A stretch of 35,386 nucleotides of DNA, taken from contig SHZO01000006.1 of assembly GCA_009692285.1 (NCBI GenBank), positions 1 through 35,386 on the forward strand, written 5' to 3'. Position numbers and translations under genes: made by a program. This document shows, one piece after another, positions 1-12,052 of this stretch (positions are counted from its first letter, which is position 1; every line of letters begins with the position of its first letter). The DNA comes from Gammaproteobacteria bacterium. GTDB taxonomy: Bacteria; Pseudomonadota; Gammaproteobacteria; Steroidobacterales; Steroidobacteraceae. A model generated the notes under the pieces. The model had not been told where the DNA came from and searched no databases. It was given only the letters and a program-made list of their open reading frames with translations.

Positions 1-153
1 CCCGGGGACACCGAGATGGTGATGCCAGGGGATAACATCAAGATGACGGTGGAGTTATTAGCTCCTATCGCAATGGAAAACGGTCTGCGCTTTGCCATTC
101 GTGAAGGCGGTCGTACCGTCGGTGCGGGTGTCGTGGCGACGATCCTAAAGTGA
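1..153 (+). CDS. tuf: Elongation factor Tu, C-terminal fragment (5' end outside window)
   Basis: In-frame translation [50 protein letters not shown] is the EF-Tu C-terminus; TGA at 151-153. Confidence 0.97.
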   Translation, partial: PGDTEMVMPGDNIKMTVELLAPIAMENGLRFAIREGGRTVGAGVVATILK

Positions 154-170
154 AGTCCTGAATCAACCAT

Positions 171-246
171 AGGCCAGTAGCTCAATTGGCAGAGCGGCGG
201 TCTCCAAAACCGCAGGTTGGGGGTTCGATTCCCTCCTGGCCTGCCA
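171..246 (+). tRNA. tRNA-Trp (anticodon CCA)
   Basis: 76 nt; acceptor arms AGGCCAG/CTGGCCT, anticodon arm GCGGT-CTCCAAA-ACCGC, T-loop GGTTCGATTCC, encoded GCCA end. Confidence 0.96.
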
Positions 247-261
247 TATCAGGATCACTTA

Positions 262-648
262 ATGAATGAAGTTATTAAACAAGTGGGCGCTGAAAAAGCG
301 AAAGTCTGGGTTGCGACTCTCATCGCAGCTGCCGGTGTGGCTGCCTTTTACACGCTCAAGGGCGAGCAAGCTGAGTGGATCCGTTGGGTTGTGTTTGTTG
401 GTGCGCTAGCGCTCGGTTTAGTAGTTCTTTTGCTCTCGGATTATGGCCGCGGTATGTGGAAATTCGTACTTGAGTCGCGTATTGAGCTCTACAAGGTTTT
501 TTGGCCCACTCGTCAAGAGACCGGCACAATGACGATTGTCGTCTTTGTGTTTGTCATCATCATGTCGGTGTTCTTTTGGGGCATAGATACGTTGATCACC
601 TGGTTAACCGGGCTTTTACTAGGCAGCACCACGGGCACGGGGAATTAA
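262..648 (+). CDS. secE: Preprotein translocase subunit SecE
   Basis: ATG at 262 ([16 protein letters not shown]...); C-terminal motif [20 protein letters not shown]; lies between tRNA-Trp and nusG. The tool's start at 217 falls inside the tRNA. Confidence 0.95.
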   Translation: MNEVIKQVGAEKAKVWVATLIAAAGVAAFYTLKGEQAEWIRWVVFVGALALGLVVLLLSDYGRGMWKFVLESRIELYKVFWPTRQETGTMTIVVFVFVIIMSVFFWGIDTLITWLTGLLLGSTTGTGN

Positions 649-650
649 TT

Positions 651-1184
651 ATGGCGATGCGCTGGTACGTCATTCATGCCTATTCAAACCTTGAGCGTCG
701 TGTTGCTGACTCATTGCGCGAGCGCATTAAGAGAGAAGGTTGTGAAGCGCGGTTTGGTGAAATTTTAGTCCCTACTGAAGAAGTGGTGGAGATGCGCGAA
801 GGTGTAAAGCGAAAAAGTGAGCGTAAGTTTTATCCGGGCTATGTGCTCGTACAAATGGAAATGGATGAAGAGACTTGGCACTTGGTGCGCAATGTGCCTA
901 AGGTCCTTGGCTTTATTGGGGGTACGGCAGAGAAGCCCGCTCCGATTAGTGATAAGGAAGCGAATCAAATTCTACGGCGCGTTGAAGAAGGCGTTGAGAA
1001 GCCGCGTCCGAAAGTTGTTTTTGCACCTGGCGAAGTGGTTCGGGTCACCGATGGCCCCTTTAATGACTTCAGTGGTGTGGTTGAGAGCGTAAATTACGAG
1101 AAGAGCCGCCTGCAAGTAGCGGTGCAGATCCTTGGGCGTTCAACGCCTGTGGAACTGGACTTCTCACAAGTTGAAAAGGCCTAA
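651..1184 (+). CDS. nusG: Transcription termination/antitermination protein NusG
   Basis: [26 protein letters not shown]... with KOW region [33 protein letters not shown]. Confidence 0.97.
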   Translation: MAMRWYVIHAYSNLERRVADSLRERIKREGCEARFGEILVPTEEVVEMREGVKRKSERKFYPGYVLVQMEMDEETWHLVRNVPKVLGFIGGTAEKPAPISDKEANQILRRVEEGVEKPRPKVVFAPGEVVRVTDGPFNDFSGVVESVNYEKSRLQVAVQILGRSTPVELDFSQVEKA

Positions 1185-1299
1185 GCGGCAACGCTTGGGG
1201 AAATGATCGTCTGCGTGAAGGATCGCGCGACTTAATGGCAAGGAAGCGAATGGGGAGCTTGTGTAAATCGCAGGCGTTTGTACCCAGGAGAGATTAGGC

Positions 1300-1731
1300 A
1301 TGGCAAAGAAAGTTCAAGGCTACGTCAAGCTGCAGGTACCTGCGGGCTCGGCTAATCCATCTCCGCCAATTGGTCCGGCACTCGGACAACAGGGCGTGAA
1401 CATCATGGAGTTCTGTAAGCAGTTTAATGCGGCTACGCAGAAGCTGGAGAAGGGCTTACCGATCCCCACAGTGATCACTGTGTATTCGGATCGCAGTTTT
1501 ACCTTTATCATGAAGACACCGCCAGCGGCAGTATTGATTCTTAAAGCGATCGGCATCGAAAAGGGCAGCGGCACACCAAACACTAATAAAGTTGGCAAGA
1601 TTTCGCGAGCTCAGCTCGAAGCGATCGCCAAGACCAAGACACCCGATCTGACTGCGGCTGATCTAGACGCTGCCGTTCGTACCATTGCAGGCACTGCACG
1701 CTCCATGGGCGTCGATTCGGAAGGAGTCTGA
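1300..1731 (+). CDS. rplK: 50S ribosomal protein L11
   Basis: [43 protein letters not shown]..., with AGTARSMGV near the C-terminus. Confidence 0.98.
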   Translation: MAKKVQGYVKLQVPAGSANPSPPIGPALGQQGVNIMEFCKQFNAATQKLEKGLPIPTVITVYSDRSFTFIMKTPPAAVLILKAIGIEKGSGTPNTNKVGKISRAQLEAIAKTKTPDLTAADLDAAVRTIAGTARSMGVDSEGV

Positions 1732-1733
1732 TT

Positions 1734-2429
1734 ATGTCATCCATAGCAAAACGCATGAAAGTCTGGAAAGACAAAATACAACCAGGTAAACAATATTCGG
1801 TTGAAGATGGTATCAGCTTGGTCAAAGAATTTGCAAAGGCAAAATTTAATGAATCAGTTGACGTCGCAGTTAACTTAGGTATTGATGCTTCGAAGTCAGA
1901 CCAGCAAGTGCGCGGTTCAACCGTGATGCCTCATGGTATTGGCAAGAACGTGCGTGTCGCTGTGTTCACCTCGGGTCGCAACGTTGAAGCTGCCTTAGCC
2001 GCAGGCGCCGATATTGTTGGTCTTGAAGACCTCGCTGAGAAAGTTAAAGCCGGTAACATGGATTTCGACGTTGTGATTGCAAGCCCTGATGCTATGCGTA
2101 TCGTTGGGCAACTCGGTCAGATCTTAGGGCCTCGTGGCCTGATGCCAAACCCAAAAGTGGGCACGGTCAGTCCCGATGTTGCTAATGCAGTTAAAAATGC
2201 CAAGAGCGGTCAAGTACGTTATCGCGTTGATAAAGCGGGAATCGTACATTGCACCATTGGTAAGGCTGCTTTTGAAGCGACGGCGCTCAAAGAAAATCTC
2301 CAGGCGTTGTTAGCAGATTTGCAGAAAGCAAAACCTGCTACTTCTAAGGGTATTTATCTCAAGCGTGTGACGCTCTCCTCGACCATGGGTCCGGGCGTCA
2401 TTGTTGATCATTCCTCAGTCAGCGCTTAG
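1734..2429 (+). CDS. rplA: 50S ribosomal protein L1
   Basis: [44 protein letters not shown]; immediately follows rplK. Confidence 0.98.
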   Translation: MSSIAKRMKVWKDKIQPGKQYSVEDGISLVKEFAKAKFNESVDVAVNLGIDASKSDQQVRGSTVMPHGIGKNVRVAVFTSGRNVEAALAAGADIVGLEDLAEKVKAGNMDFDVVIASPDAMRIVGQLGQILGPRGLMPNPKVGTVSPDVANAVKNAKSGQVRYRVDKAGIVHCTIGKAAFEATALKENLQALLADLQKAKPATSKGIYLKRVTLSSTMGPGVIVDHSSVSA

Positions 2430-2469
2430 TTGCGCGGCGTGGAAGTTATTTTTTTAGTTGATGTGGGCG

Positions 2470-2670
2470 CGGTAATGAGAGTTGCCGAGTTCCATCGAAG
2501 ACCGCAGGCGGGAAGGAGAGTGTTACAAGCACTCTGTCAACCCTTAATGATCGCCTGCGCAGGTGGTGTGCCGCTCACACGAGGATCGTACTCGGTTGAT
2601 GGTCACCGTCGAAGGGTCCGGCCGATGGCGCAAGCACTCGGTCGGTGTGTGATCTTTAGGAGAGGAGTAA
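2470..2670 (+). promoter_or_regulatory. Candidate ribosomal protein L10 (rplJL) leader; boundaries approximate
   Basis: 248-nt rplA-rplJ gap with CCATCGAAGACCGCAGGCG followed by complementary CGCCTGCGC (2570s region) and further short inverted repeats, as expected for an L10-binding autoregulatory leader. Confidence 0.65.
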
Positions 2671-2677
2671 AAACCAA

Positions 2678-3211
2678 GTGCCTCTGAACCTAGAAGACAA
2701 GAAAGCGCTGGTAAAGGAAGTGGCGGAAATTGCGGCTGTTGCGCAATCTGTAGTCGCTGCGCAGTACCGTGGAATCTCGGTACCGCAAATGACGGAGCTG
2801 CGTGCTAAGGCGCGTGCCCAAGGCGTTTATATGCGTGTCATTAAAAACACGCTCGCTCGAAAGGCCGTGGCTGGTACATCGTTTGAGTTGATTGGTGCCT
2901 TGTTAAAGGGCCCACTCGTACTCGCTTTCTCGAAGGACGATCCAGGCGCCGCTGCGCGCGTGGTGAAGGACTTCGCGAAGACTAACGATAAGCTCATCGC
3001 AACCCTCGTGTCCCTCGGTGGCCAAGTGCTGCCGGCTAAGGATCTCGAGAAAGTAGCGTCGCTGCCGACACGCGAACAGGCTCTATCAATGTTCTTGGGT
3101 ACGCTCAAGGCGCCGATTGAGAAGTTTGTGAGAACGGTTGCCGCAACTCCTACCAAGCTGGTTCGCACCGTCGCGGCTGTCCGCGATGCCAAGCAACCCG
3201 CCAACGCTTGA
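2678..3211 (+). CDS. rplJ: 50S ribosomal protein L10 (GTG start)
   Basis: VPLNLEDKKALVKEVAEIAAVAQSVVAAQYRGISVPQMTELRAKARAQGVYMRVIKNTLARKA. Confidence 0.97.
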   Translation: MPLNLEDKKALVKEVAEIAAVAQSVVAAQYRGISVPQMTELRAKARAQGVYMRVIKNTLARKAVAGTSFELIGALLKGPLVLAFSKDDPGAAARVVKDFAKTNDKLIATLVSLGGQVLPAKDLEKVASLPTREQALSMFLGTLKAPIEKFVRTVAATPTKLVRTVAAVRDAKQPANA

Positions 3212-3247
3212 TCTTGTTGCAATTGATAAACTTTGGAGTTTAAGAAA

Positions 3248-3628
3248 ATGGCTATTAACAAGGACGAAATACTCGAAGCAATTTCGAATATGAGCATCAT
3301 GCAGATCGTCGAACTGATCTCCGATATGGAGAAAAAGTTTGGCGTGACGGCTGCGGCTCCGGTGGCTATGGCCGCCGCTGCGGGTCCTGCTGTAACTGCA
3401 GCAGTTGAGGAACAGACGGAATTTACCGTCATCCTCAAGGAATACCCAGCGGACAAAAAGGTCACGGTCATTAAGGTCGTGCGCGAGCTCACAGGCCTGG
3501 GTCTCAAAGAGGCCAAGGATCTCGTGGAAGCAATTCCGGCTACCGTTAAAGAATCAGCAAACAAGGCTGATTCTGATGCGATGAAGAAAAAGCTGGAAGA
3601 CGCTGGTGCGAAAGTAGAGATCAAGTAA
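3248..3628 (+). CDS. rplL: 50S ribosomal protein L7/L12
   Basis: [33 protein letters not shown]...; C-terminal domain [35 protein letters not shown] at 3248 preferred over the ORF start at 3233. Confidence 0.97.
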   Translation: MAINKDEILEAISNMSIMQIVELISDMEKKFGVTAAAPVAMAAAAGPAVTAAVEEQTEFTVILKEYPADKKVTVIKVVRELTGLGLKEAKDLVEAIPATVKESANKADSDAMKKKLEDAGAKVEIK

Positions 3629-3631
3629 TTT

Positions 3632-3648
3632 CATCACATTTTGTGATG
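3632..3648 (+). promoter_or_regulatory. Hairpin in rplL-rpoB intergenic region (candidate attenuator/RNA processing site)
   Basis: Perfect inverted repeat CATCACA-TTT-TGTGATG just after the rplL stop, in the position of the known rplL-rpoB attenuator/processing region of enterobacteria. Confidence 0.5.
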
Positions 3649-3742
3649 GACATTACCGTTGTTTTGCGAGCGATGTGGTAGCTGGTTCCTTAGGGTTCCA
3701 GTTGCTGCATCGTTTGTATTTAGTTTCTAAGAGAGGTGGTTG

Positions 3743-6700
3743 ATGGCTTACTCCTTCACCGAGAAGAAGCGCATACGTAAGAACTATGGCAAGCAAGGCA
3801 GCGTCATTGAGACGCCTTATCTGTTGGCCATTCAGCTCGATTCATACCGTAAATTTCTGCAGGCTACCCAGCCTGAAGAAGCGCGGGCTGATGAGGGGTT
3901 ACATGCCGCTTTTAAAACCGTGTTTCCTATCAAAAGTTATTCGGGGAATGCAGAGCTTGAGTATGTCAGCTACCGGCTCGGAGAGCCTGGGTTCGACGTC
4001 AAAGAATGCCAACTGCGTGGTTTAACTTATGCCACTCCGCTTCGCGTGAAAGTGCGCTTAGTCGTATATGACAAAGAAGCTGCCGGTTTAAAGAAGCCCG
4101 TCAAAGACGTGCGCGAGCAGGAAGTATACCTCGGTGAGCTGCCTCTGATGACCGATAACGGCACCTTCGTAATTAATGGCACTGAGCGCGTCATAGTTTC
4201 GCAGTTGCACCGCAGCCCTGGTGTGTTCTTTGATCACGATCGTGGCAAATCACATTCCTCGGGCAAGCTGTTGTTCAGTGCCCGTATTATTCCTTACCGT
4301 GGTTCATGGCTCGACTTTGAATTTGACGCTAAGGATTGCGTTTTTTCTCGCATTGATCGCCGACGTAAATTGCCGGTGTCAATTATCTTGCGTGCATTAG
4401 GCATGAGCGATACAGAGATTCTAGATACCTTCTTTGATAAGAACACCTTGTTTATCTCACAAGAAGAAAGTTCTCTTGAATTAGTGCCTTCGCGTTTGCG
4501 TGGTGAGACTGCTAGTTTTGAAATTCGAATTGGTGATACCATCGTTGTTGAAGAAGGTCGCCGTATTACGGCGCGCCACGTACGTCAACTCGAAGATGCT
4601 GGCGTAACTAAGCTGGCTGTACCGCGTGATTATTTGTACGGTAAGGTTTTGGCTCACGATGTCGTCAATACAGACACTGGTGAAATAATTGCTAAGGCGA
4701 ACGAAGTTCTAACGGCTGTTTCTTGTGAAAAAATCATTGAAGCAGGAATCACGGAGTTGCGTACGCTGTTCGTGAACGACTTGGACCGCGGCCCGTACAT
4801 CTCTGACACCCTGCGAATTGATGCTAGCAAAACTCGTCTCGATGCCTTGGTAGAAATATACCGCATGATGCGTCCAGGTGAGCCTCCTACTCGTGATGCA
4901 GCAGAAAACCTTTTTAATAATTTATTTTTTAATCCTGAGCGCTATGATTTGTCCTCTGTCGGGCGTATGAAGTTTAATCGTCGTGTCGGGCGCACCGAGA
5001 TCCTTGGTTCGAATATCATATCTAAAGAAGATATTCTTGCAGTGCTCAAGGTGCTCATTGCCATCCGCAATGGTGAAGGTACTGTTGATGATATTGATCA
5101 TCTGGGTAATCGTCGTGTTCGTTCGGTTGGTGAAATGGCTGAAAATGCATTTCGCGTTGGTCTTGTGCGCGTAGAGCGCGCGGTAAAAGAGCGACTAACA
5201 ATTGCTGAAAGCGAACCATTGATGCCACAGGAAATGATTAACGCTAAGCCAGTGGCTGCAGCGGTGAAGGAGTTTTTTGGCTCCTCACAGCTTAGCCAAT
5301 TCATGGATCAGAACAACCCGCTTTCTGAAATCACGCACAAGCGACGTGTCTCTGCACTGGGCCCCGGTGGGTTGACCCGTGAGCGAGCTGGTTTCGAAGT
5401 ACGTGACGTGCATCCTACTCACTACGGGCGTGTTTGCCCGATTGAAACTCCAGAAGGTCCAAATATTGGTTTAATTAATTCTTTGTCCGTATATGCGCGT
5501 ACTAATAAATATGGTTTCCTTGAGACGCCATATCGTCGTGTTGAAAATGGTCGGTTAACTACCACTATCGACTACCTCTCTGCTATTGAAGAGGGCGAGT
5601 TTGCGATTGCGCAAGCTAATGCCACTGCCAATGAGAAGGGGGAGTTGTCAGAAGATCTCGTCTCTTGCCGATATCAGAATGAATTCACGCTGATGCCGCG
5701 GGACCGAATTAACTATATGGACGTTTCGCCCAAGCAGATCGTCTCGGTCGCAGCCTCGCTGATCCCCTTCCTTGAGCATGACGATGCAAACCGCGCCCTC
5801 ATGGGCTCGAACATGCAAAGACAGGCTGTTCCAACTCTTCGCACTGAAGCGCCCTTGGTTGGCACAGGAATGGAGCGTCCAGTGGCCATCGACTCAGGCG
5901 TCACTGTGATTGCTAAGCGTGGCGGTGTGGTCGATTCAGTTGATGCCTCCCGCATCGTTGTACGAGTTAATGATAAAGAAACCACTGCGGCAGAACCGGG
6001 CGTGGATATTTATAATCTAACAAAGTACACCCGCTCAAATCAAAACACGTGCATCAATCAGCGTCCATTAGTCACTACGGGCGATGTGATTTCACGTGGC
6101 GACGTACTGGCCGATGGCCCCTCCACTGATCTTGGCGAACTTGCCCTCGGCCAGAATATGCTGGTGGCGTTCATGCCTTGGAATGGTTATAACTTTGAGG
6201 ATTCGATCCTCATCTCTGAACGTGTGGTGCAAGAAGATCGCTTCACTACCATTCATATCGAAGAGCTCAGTTGCGTTGCTCGTGATACTAAGCTGGGCAC
6301 GGAAGAAATTACTTCTGATATACCTAATGTGAGTGATCAAGCCTTAAGCAAGCTTGATGAAGCAGGCATCGCATTCATTGGTGCCGAAGTCCGTGCGGGG
6401 GATATTTTGGTCGGTAAGGTCACGCCAAAAGGCGAGACACAGCTCACTCCCGAAGAAAAACTCTTGCGTGCAATTTTTGGTGAAAAGGCCAGTGAAGTTA
6501 AAGACACTTCACTGCGCGTGCCCCCGGGCATGGATGGCACAGTTATTGACGTGCGTGTATTCACTCGTGATGGCGTTGTGAAAGATGCACGTGCATTGTC
6601 TATTGAGAAATCTGAAATTGAACGGGTCCGCAAGGACTTTGGAGATCAGCAGCGTATTCTTGAAGATGACATGTTTGAGCGTGTGCGTACCATGCTGATC

Positions 6701-7822
6701 GGCAAACAAGCTGCTGGTGGCCCGCAGAAGCTCAAATCAGGTACTAAGATTACGAGAGAATATCTTGACGGTGTACACCGTGATGCGTGGTTTGAAATCC
6801 GTCTTGATGTTGAAGAGGATAATTTACAACTCGAAGCTGCTGCTGAGCGGTTACGCGAACAACGTAAAGACTTCGAGATTAAGCTTGAGAAGAAGCGCAT
6901 CAAAATTACGCAAGGTGATGATCTCTCTCCAGGCGTATTGAAGATGGTGAAGGTATACCTCGCTGTTAAACGACGTATACAACCAGGCGATAAAATGGCC
7001 GGCCGGCACGGTAACAAGGGCGTCATCTCCACTATTGTTCCAGTTGAAGACATGCCTTATATGGCAGATGGTACGCCTGTCGATGTCGTACTTAATCCGC
7101 TCGGTGTGCCCTCACGTATGAATGTGGGGCAAGTGCTCGAAACACACTTAGGTTGGGCAGCTAAAGGGCTTGGAATCAAGATTGGTAAGATGCTTGAGCA
7201 GCAGCAAGCCGTTGCAGATTTGCGTGGCTTTATCACGCGTATCTACAATGAAACGGGCGGTCAAAAAGAGTCTATTGAAGCTTTTAGTGACCAAGAAGTT
7301 TTAACTTTGGCGCGGAATCTCTCTCACGGTGTGCCCATTGCAACTCCGGTGTTCGATGGCGCTTCCGAAGCTGAGATCAAGAAATTACTCGCGATGGCAG
7401 ATTTGCCGCTCTCTGGTCAAACCTATCTACATGATGGGCGCACTGGTGAGCGTTTTGAGCGTCAGGTGACCGTGGGCTATATGTACATGTTGAAACTCAA
7501 CCACTTGGTTGACGACAAAATGCACGCGCGCTCCACGGGGCCCTACTCGCTTGTCACGCAGCAGCCACTCGGGGGCAAGGCGCAATTTGGTGGTCAACGC
7601 TTCGGTGAAATGGAAGTGTGGGCACTCGAGGCGTATGGCGCCGCTTATACATTACAAGAAATGCTGACGGTCAAGTCTGATGACGTAAATGGTCGCACGA
7701 AGATGTATAAAAACATCGTCGATGGCAATCATCAGATGGATGCCGGTATGCCCGAATCGTTCAATGTGCTCGTGAAGGAAATTCGTTCTCTCGCGATCAA
7801 CATTGAGCTCGAACAGGATTGA
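3743..7822 (+). CDS. rpoB: DNA-directed RNA polymerase subunit beta
   Basis: [17 protein letters not shown]...; rif region [48 protein letters not shown]. Confidence 0.99.
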   Translation: MAYSFTEKKRIRKNYGKQGSVIETPYLLAIQLDSYRKFLQATQPEEARADEGLHAAFKTVFPIKSYSGNAELEYVSYRLGEPGFDVKECQLRGLTYATPLRVKVRLVVYDKEAAGLKKPVKDVREQEVYLGELPLMTDNGTFVINGTERVIVSQLHRSPGVFFDHDRGKSHSSGKLLFSARIIPYRGSWLDFEFDAKDCVFSRIDRRRKLPVSIILRALGMSDTEILDTFFDKNTLFISQEESSLELVPSRLRGETASFEIRIGDTIVVEEGRRITARHVRQLEDAGVTKLAVPRDYLYGKVLAHDVVNTDTGEIIAKANEVLTAVSCEKIIEAGITELRTLFVNDLDRGPYISDTLRIDASKTRLDALVEIYRMMRPGEPPTRDAAENLFNNLFFNPERYDLSSVGRMKFNRRVGRTEILGSNIISKEDILAVLKVLIAIRNGEGTVDDIDHLGNRRVRSVGEMAENAFRVGLVRVERAVKERLTIAESEPLMPQEMINAKPVAAAVKEFFGSSQLSQFMDQNNPLSEITHKRRVSALGPGGLTRERAGFEVRDVHPTHYGRVCPIETPEGPNIGLINSLSVYARTNKYGFLETPYRRVENGRLTTTIDYLSAIEEGEFAIAQANATANEKGELSEDLVSCRYQNEFTLMPRDRINYMDVSPKQIVSVAASLIPFLEHDDANRALMGSNMQRQAVPTLRTEAPLVGTGMERPVAIDSGVTVIAKRGGVVDSVDASRIVVRVNDKETTAAEPGVDIYNLTKYTRSNQNTCINQRPLVTTGDVISRGDVLADGPSTDLGELALGQNMLVAFMPWNGYNFEDSILISERVVQEDRFTTIHIEELSCVARDTKLGTEEITSDIPNVSDQALSKLDEAGIAFIGAEVRAGDILVGKVTPKGETQLTPEEKLLRAIFGEKASEVKDTSLRVPPGMDGTVIDVRVFTRDGVVKDARALSIEKSEIERVRKDFGDQQRILEDDMFERVRTMLIGKQAAGGPQKLKSGTKITREYLDGVHRDAWFEIRLDVEEDNLQLEAAAERLREQRKDFEIKLEKKRIKITQGDDLSPGVLKMVKVYLAVKRRIQPGDKMAGRHGNKGVISTIVPVEDMPYMADGTPVDVVLNPLGVPSRMNVGQVLETHLGWAAKGLGIKIGKMLEQQQAVADLRGFITRIYNETGGQKESIEAFSDQEVLTLARNLSHGVPIATPVFDGASEAEIKKLLAMADLPLSGQTYLHDGRTGERFERQVTVGYMYMLKLNHLVDDKMHARSTGPYSLVTQQPLGGKAQFGGQRFGEMEVWALEAYGAAYTLQEMLTVKSDDVNGRTKMYKNIVDGNHQMDAGMPESFNVLVKEIRSLAINIELEQD

Positions 7823-7831
7823 GGTAAAGCC

Positions 7832-10800
7832 ATGAAAGAATTTTTAAATATCTTCAAGCAGAATGAACCGGTCGAACAGTTCGATGCGATTAAGATCGGA
7901 TTAGCTTCTCCGGAAATGATCCGATCGTGGTCATTCGGCGAAGTTAAAAAGCCGGAAACCATTAACTACCGCACTTTTAAGCCTGAGCGTGACGGCTTGT
8001 TCTGCGCAAAAATCTTTGGTCCTGTGAAGGACTATGAATGCCTGTGTGGGAAATACAAGCGCTTGAAGCATCGTGGTGTAGTCTGTGAGAAGTGTGGCGT
8101 TGAAGTTACACAATCAAAGGTGCGTCGCGATCGTATGGGCCACATAGATTTGGCCTCACCGGTGGCGCATATTTGGTTCTTAAAGTCTTTGCCTTCGCGT
8201 ATTGGCTTGATGCTCGATATGACGCTACGTGAAATTGAACGCGTTTTGTATTTTGAAGCTTTTGTCGTGATCGACCCAGGTATGACCGAGATGACCCGCG
8301 GTAAATTGCTTACTGATGAAGAGTATCTCAATGCTATTGAAGAACACGGTGATGAATTCGATGCTCGTATGGGTGCCGAAGCGATCCATGAATTGCTGCA
8401 ATCCTTAGATTTACAGGCTGAAATGCTAAAGGCTCGTGAGGATATGGGTAATACCGCCTCAGAGACCAAACTCAAGCGGCTCTCTAAGCGCTTGAAACTA
8501 ATTGAAGCTTTCATGGAATCTGGCAATAAGCCTGAGTGGATGGTGATGACCATTCTGCCCGTTCTCCCACCGGATCTGCGCCCCTTGGTCCCACTGGATG
8601 GCGGGCGTTTTGCTACTTCAGATCTAAATGATTTGTATAGGCGCGTTATCAATCGCAACAACCGCCTGCGTCGTTTGCTGGAGCTCAATGCACCAGATAT
8701 TATTGTTCGCAACGAAAAGCGCATGCTGCAGGAATCAGTCGATGCCCTGCTCGATAACGGTCGTCGTGGACGTGCTATCACTGGCACAAATAAACGGCCG
8801 TTGAAGTCTTTAGCAGATATGATCAAAGGCAAGCAGGGGCGGTTCCGCCAAAATTTACTCGGAAAACGCGTGGATTATTCTGGGCGCTCAGTCATTGTGG
8901 TCGGCCCGACGCTTCGTCTGCATCAGTGCGGATTACCCAAGAAGATGGCGCTTGAATTATTTAAGCCATTTATTTTTCAAAAACTCCAATTGCGTGGTGA
9001 TGCCTCGACAATTAAAGCTGCTAAGCGATTAGTGGAGAGAGAAGGTCCGGAAGTTTGGGATATCCTCGAGGATGTCATTCGCGAACATCCTGTTCTTTTG
9101 AACCGCGCCCCGACTCTACACCGATTAGGCATTCAAGCATTTGAGCCGGTGTTGATCGAAGGCAAGGCAATTCAATTGCATCCGCTCGTTTGTACCGCAT
9201 TCAACGCAGATTTCGACGGCGACCAAATGGCTGTGCATGTGCCACTCTCTCTTGAGGCACAACTTGAAGCTCGTGCTTTGATGATGTCGACCAATAATAT
9301 TCTCTCGCCTGCTAATGGTGATCCGATCATCGTCCCTTCACAAGACGTGGTGCTCGGCCTGTATTACATGACCCGTGAGCGTGTAGGCGCTTTAGGCGAA
9401 GGCATGGTGTTCTCTGACGTGGGTGAAGCACATCGTGCATACGAAACCCATCAAGTGCATCTGCAGGCGCGGGTGCAAGTGCGCATCCTTGAAGTACTCA
9501 TGGTTGACGGAGAGAAAGTACCGCGTCGGCGTTTGGTAAAGACAACCATCGGTCGTGCTTTGTTATCTGAAGTGCTGCCTGAAGGCATGTCCTTTGATCT
9601 CGTCAATCAGGACATGACTAAGAAAATGATCTCGGCCACCATTAATGCTTGCTATCGCCAGCTTGGTTTGAAAGATACAGTTATTTTTGCCGACCGCATC
9701 ATGTACACAGGCTTCCACTATGCTACGCGTTCGTCTGTTTCTTTCGGTATTGATGACATCGTTATACCGGAGCAAAAAACAAAGATAGTTGCCTCTGCTG
9801 ACCGTGAAGTCAAAGAAATCCAGGAACAATATTCTTCCGGTTTAGTTACTAACGGCGAGCGATATAACAAAGTAGTTGATATTTGGTCGCGAGCGAATGA
9901 TCAAGTTGCTAAAGCGATGATGGACAAGCTCGGCACTGAAGAAGCCATTGACTCTAAAGGCCAAAAACAGCGCCAGAAGTCTTTCAATTCAATCTTCATG
10001 ATGGCTGATTCTGGTGCCCGCGGTAGCGCAGCGCAGATCCGTCAGTTGGCTGGTATGCGTGGCCTGATGGCCAAGCCTGACGGTTCAATCATTGAGACTC
10101 CGATCACGGCAAATTTCCGTGAAGGCCTGAACGTCTTGCAGTACTTTATCTCTACTCATGGTGCTCGCAAAGGTCTCGCTGATACCGCATTAAAGACAGC
10201 TAACTCTGGTTACCTTACACGTCGTTTGGTTGACGTTGCCCAGGATTTAGTTGTAACGGAAGTTGATTGTGGCACTACCGAAGGTTTAACTGTGACTCCG
10301 TTGGTTGAAGGCGGAGATGTCGTCGAAGGACTCGGTGAGCGTGTTCTCGGTCGTACTTTGGCAGAAGATGTGCTTAAGCCCGGTGGTAAGGGCCTCGTTC
10401 TGATACCAGCTGGAACTCTCATTGATGAAGCCCTAGTTGCCTTGTTAGAACTGCAAGGCGTCGATCAGGTGCAGGTGCGCTCACCGATCACCTGCAAAAC
10501 CCGTTATGGCGTTTGTGCTACATGCTACGGGCGTGATCTAGCACGAGGCCGTATCATTAATATTGGCGAAGCAGTTGGCGTGATGGCTGCGCAGTCCATT
10601 GGTGAGCCAGGTACGCAGTTAACGATGCGTACCTTTCACATCGGTGGCGCGGCATCAAGAGCGGCGGCGGCTTCAAGCATTGAGGTGCGCAATAAAGGTA
10701 CCTTGCGTTTCCATAACGTCAAAACCGTGGCCCATGAAAAGGGGCACTTTGTTGCTGTATCTCGCTCTGGTGAAATTGGCGTGGTTGATGAATTTGGTCG

Positions 10801-12040
10801 TGAGCGTGAACGTTACAAAATTCCTTATGGGGCACAGATTAATTCGCGCGAAGGCACGATGGTTGTTGCAGGGCAAAGTGTCGCGACTTGGGATCCTCAC
10901 ACTCATCCGGTCGTCACAGAAGTTACCGGGTTCCTTAAGTTCCAAGATTTCGTCGATGGTCTAACGATCACCACGCAAGTGGACGATGTGACGGGTCTTT
11001 CTTCTATCGTTGTCCAAGATGGAACTAAGCAGCGCGGCGGAAAAGAGCTGCGTCCGACGATTAAATTACTTAATGCCAAGGGCAAAGAAGTGCCATTTGC
11101 GAATACTGATATTCCAGCGGTGTACACCTTGCCTGCTGGCGCACTGATCAGCTTGAGCGACGGTGCTAAAGTATCCGTGGGTGATGTGATCGCACGTATT
11201 CCACAGGAATCTTCAAAGACTCGCGATATCACCGGTGGTCTGCCACGTGTCGCGGATCTCTTTGAAGCACGTAAACCTAAAGAACAGGCGATTCTTGCTG
11301 AAGTCAGCGGTACAGCCAGCTTTGGTAAAGAGACTAAGGGCAAGCGCCGCTTAGTGATTACCGAAGAAAAAGGGGAAAAGTACGAAGAGTTGATTCCTAA
11401 GTGGCGGAAACTTAACGTATTCGAAGGCGAACAAGTTGCGCGCGGTGAGGTAATCGCTGACGGCGAGCCTAATCCACACGATATTCTTCGTTTACAAGGC
11501 GTTGAATCTTTGGCTAATTACTTGGTTCGTGAAATTCAGGATGTATATCGCCTGCAAGGCGTGAAGATAAACGACAAACACATTGAAGTCATAATCCGTC
11601 AAATGTTGCGTAAGACTGAGGTGCTCACTACGGGCGAGACTTCACTGTTGAAGGGTGAACAGTTAGACCGTTCACGTGCGATGGACATTAACGATCGAAT
11701 GCGTGCTGATAACAAACAGTTGGCAACATTGACTCCTGTGTTGCTTGGAATAACTAAGGCATCATTGGCTACCGAATCGTTTATCTCTGCTGCTTCGTTC
11801 CAAGAAACTACACGCGTACTGACAGAAGCCGCTGTGCGGGGTTTGAAGGATGATTTGCGTGGCTTGAAAGAGAACGTGATCGTTGGGCGCTTGATTCCAG
11901 CGGGTACGGGTTTTGCGGCTCATTCGCATCGTCGTATCAAGCATGATGATGCGCGGGCACGCACGTTTAGTGATACCGGTAGCGTTGGAATAGAAGCTGA
12001 AGAGACTATTGCTGGTGCGCCAGAAGGTGCAACAGGTTAA
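7832..12040 (+). CDS. rpoC: DNA-directed RNA polymerase subunit beta'
   Basis: [64 protein letters not shown]; catalytic [14 protein letters not shown]. Confidence 0.99.
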   Translation: MKEFLNIFKQNEPVEQFDAIKIGLASPEMIRSWSFGEVKKPETINYRTFKPERDGLFCAKIFGPVKDYECLCGKYKRLKHRGVVCEKCGVEVTQSKVRRDRMGHIDLASPVAHIWFLKSLPSRIGLMLDMTLREIERVLYFEAFVVIDPGMTEMTRGKLLTDEEYLNAIEEHGDEFDARMGAEAIHELLQSLDLQAEMLKAREDMGNTASETKLKRLSKRLKLIEAFMESGNKPEWMVMTILPVLPPDLRPLVPLDGGRFATSDLNDLYRRVINRNNRLRRLLELNAPDIIVRNEKRMLQESVDALLDNGRRGRAITGTNKRPLKSLADMIKGKQGRFRQNLLGKRVDYSGRSVIVVGPTLRLHQCGLPKKMALELFKPFIFQKLQLRGDASTIKAAKRLVEREGPEVWDILEDVIREHPVLLNRAPTLHRLGIQAFEPVLIEGKAIQLHPLVCTAFNADFDGDQMAVHVPLSLEAQLEARALMMSTNNILSPANGDPIIVPSQDVVLGLYYMTRERVGALGEGMVFSDVGEAHRAYETHQVHLQARVQVRILEVLMVDGEKVPRRRLVKTTIGRALLSEVLPEGMSFDLVNQDMTKKMISATINACYRQLGLKDTVIFADRIMYTGFHYATRSSVSFGIDDIVIPEQKTKIVASADREVKEIQEQYSSGLVTNGERYNKVVDIWSRANDQVAKAMMDKLGTEEAIDSKGQKQRQKSFNSIFMMADSGARGSAAQIRQLAGMRGLMAKPDGSIIETPITANFREGLNVLQYFISTHGARKGLADTALKTANSGYLTRRLVDVAQDLVVTEVDCGTTEGLTVTPLVEGGDVVEGLGERVLGRTLAEDVLKPGGKGLVLIPAGTLIDEALVALLELQGVDQVQVRSPITCKTRYGVCATCYGRDLARGRIINIGEAVGVMAAQSIGEPGTQLTMRTFHIGGAASRAAAASSIEVRNKGTLRFHNVKTVAHEKGHFVAVSRSGEIGVVDEFGRERERYKIPYGAQINSREGTMVVAGQSVATWDPHTHPVVTEVTGFLKFQDFVDGLTITTQVDDVTGLSSIVVQDGTKQRGGKELRPTIKLLNAKGKEVPFANTDIPAVYTLPAGALISLSDGAKVSVGDVIARIPQESSKTRDITGGLPRVADLFEARKPKEQAILAEVSGTASFGKETKGKRRLVITEEKGEKYEELIPKWRKLNVFEGEQVARGEVIADGEPNPHDILRLQGVESLANYLVREIQDVYRLQGVKINDKHIEVIIRQMLRKTEVLTTGETSLLKGEQLDRSRAMDINDRMRADNKQLATLTPVLLGITKASLATESFISAASFQETTRVLTEAAVRGLKDDLRGLKENVIVGRLIPAGTGFAAHSHRRIKHDDARARTFSDTGSVGIEAEETIAGAPEGATG

Positions 12041-12052
12041 AAACGGAAAATC

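Noticed and set aside
171-246. tRNA-Trp as an integration site for a genomic island
   Set aside because: The tRNA is followed directly by secE-nusG, with no integrase or duplicated tRNA 3' end seen near the accessory block.
217-261. Upstream extension of secE in the ORF track
   Set aside because: Lies inside tRNA-Trp; true ATG is at 262.
2430-2687. 85-aa ORF between rplA and rplJ
   Set aside because: Overlaps the rplJ leader, no recognisable domain, translation looks random; better explained as structured RNA leader.
2827-3624. 265-aa antisense ORF opposite rplJ/rplL
   Set aside because: Low-complexity Ser/Ala-rich shadow ORF opposite highly conserved ribosomal genes.
5250-5400. Possible rifampicin-resistance changes in rpoB or streptomycin-resistance changes in rpsL
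   Set aside because: The rif region ([30 protein letters not shown]) and S12 motifs ([21 protein letters not shown]) read as the usual susceptible sequences.
8032-8832. 266-aa antisense ORF inside rpoC
   Set aside because: Shadow ORF of rpoC codon bias (Arg/Ser-rich), no domain signature.
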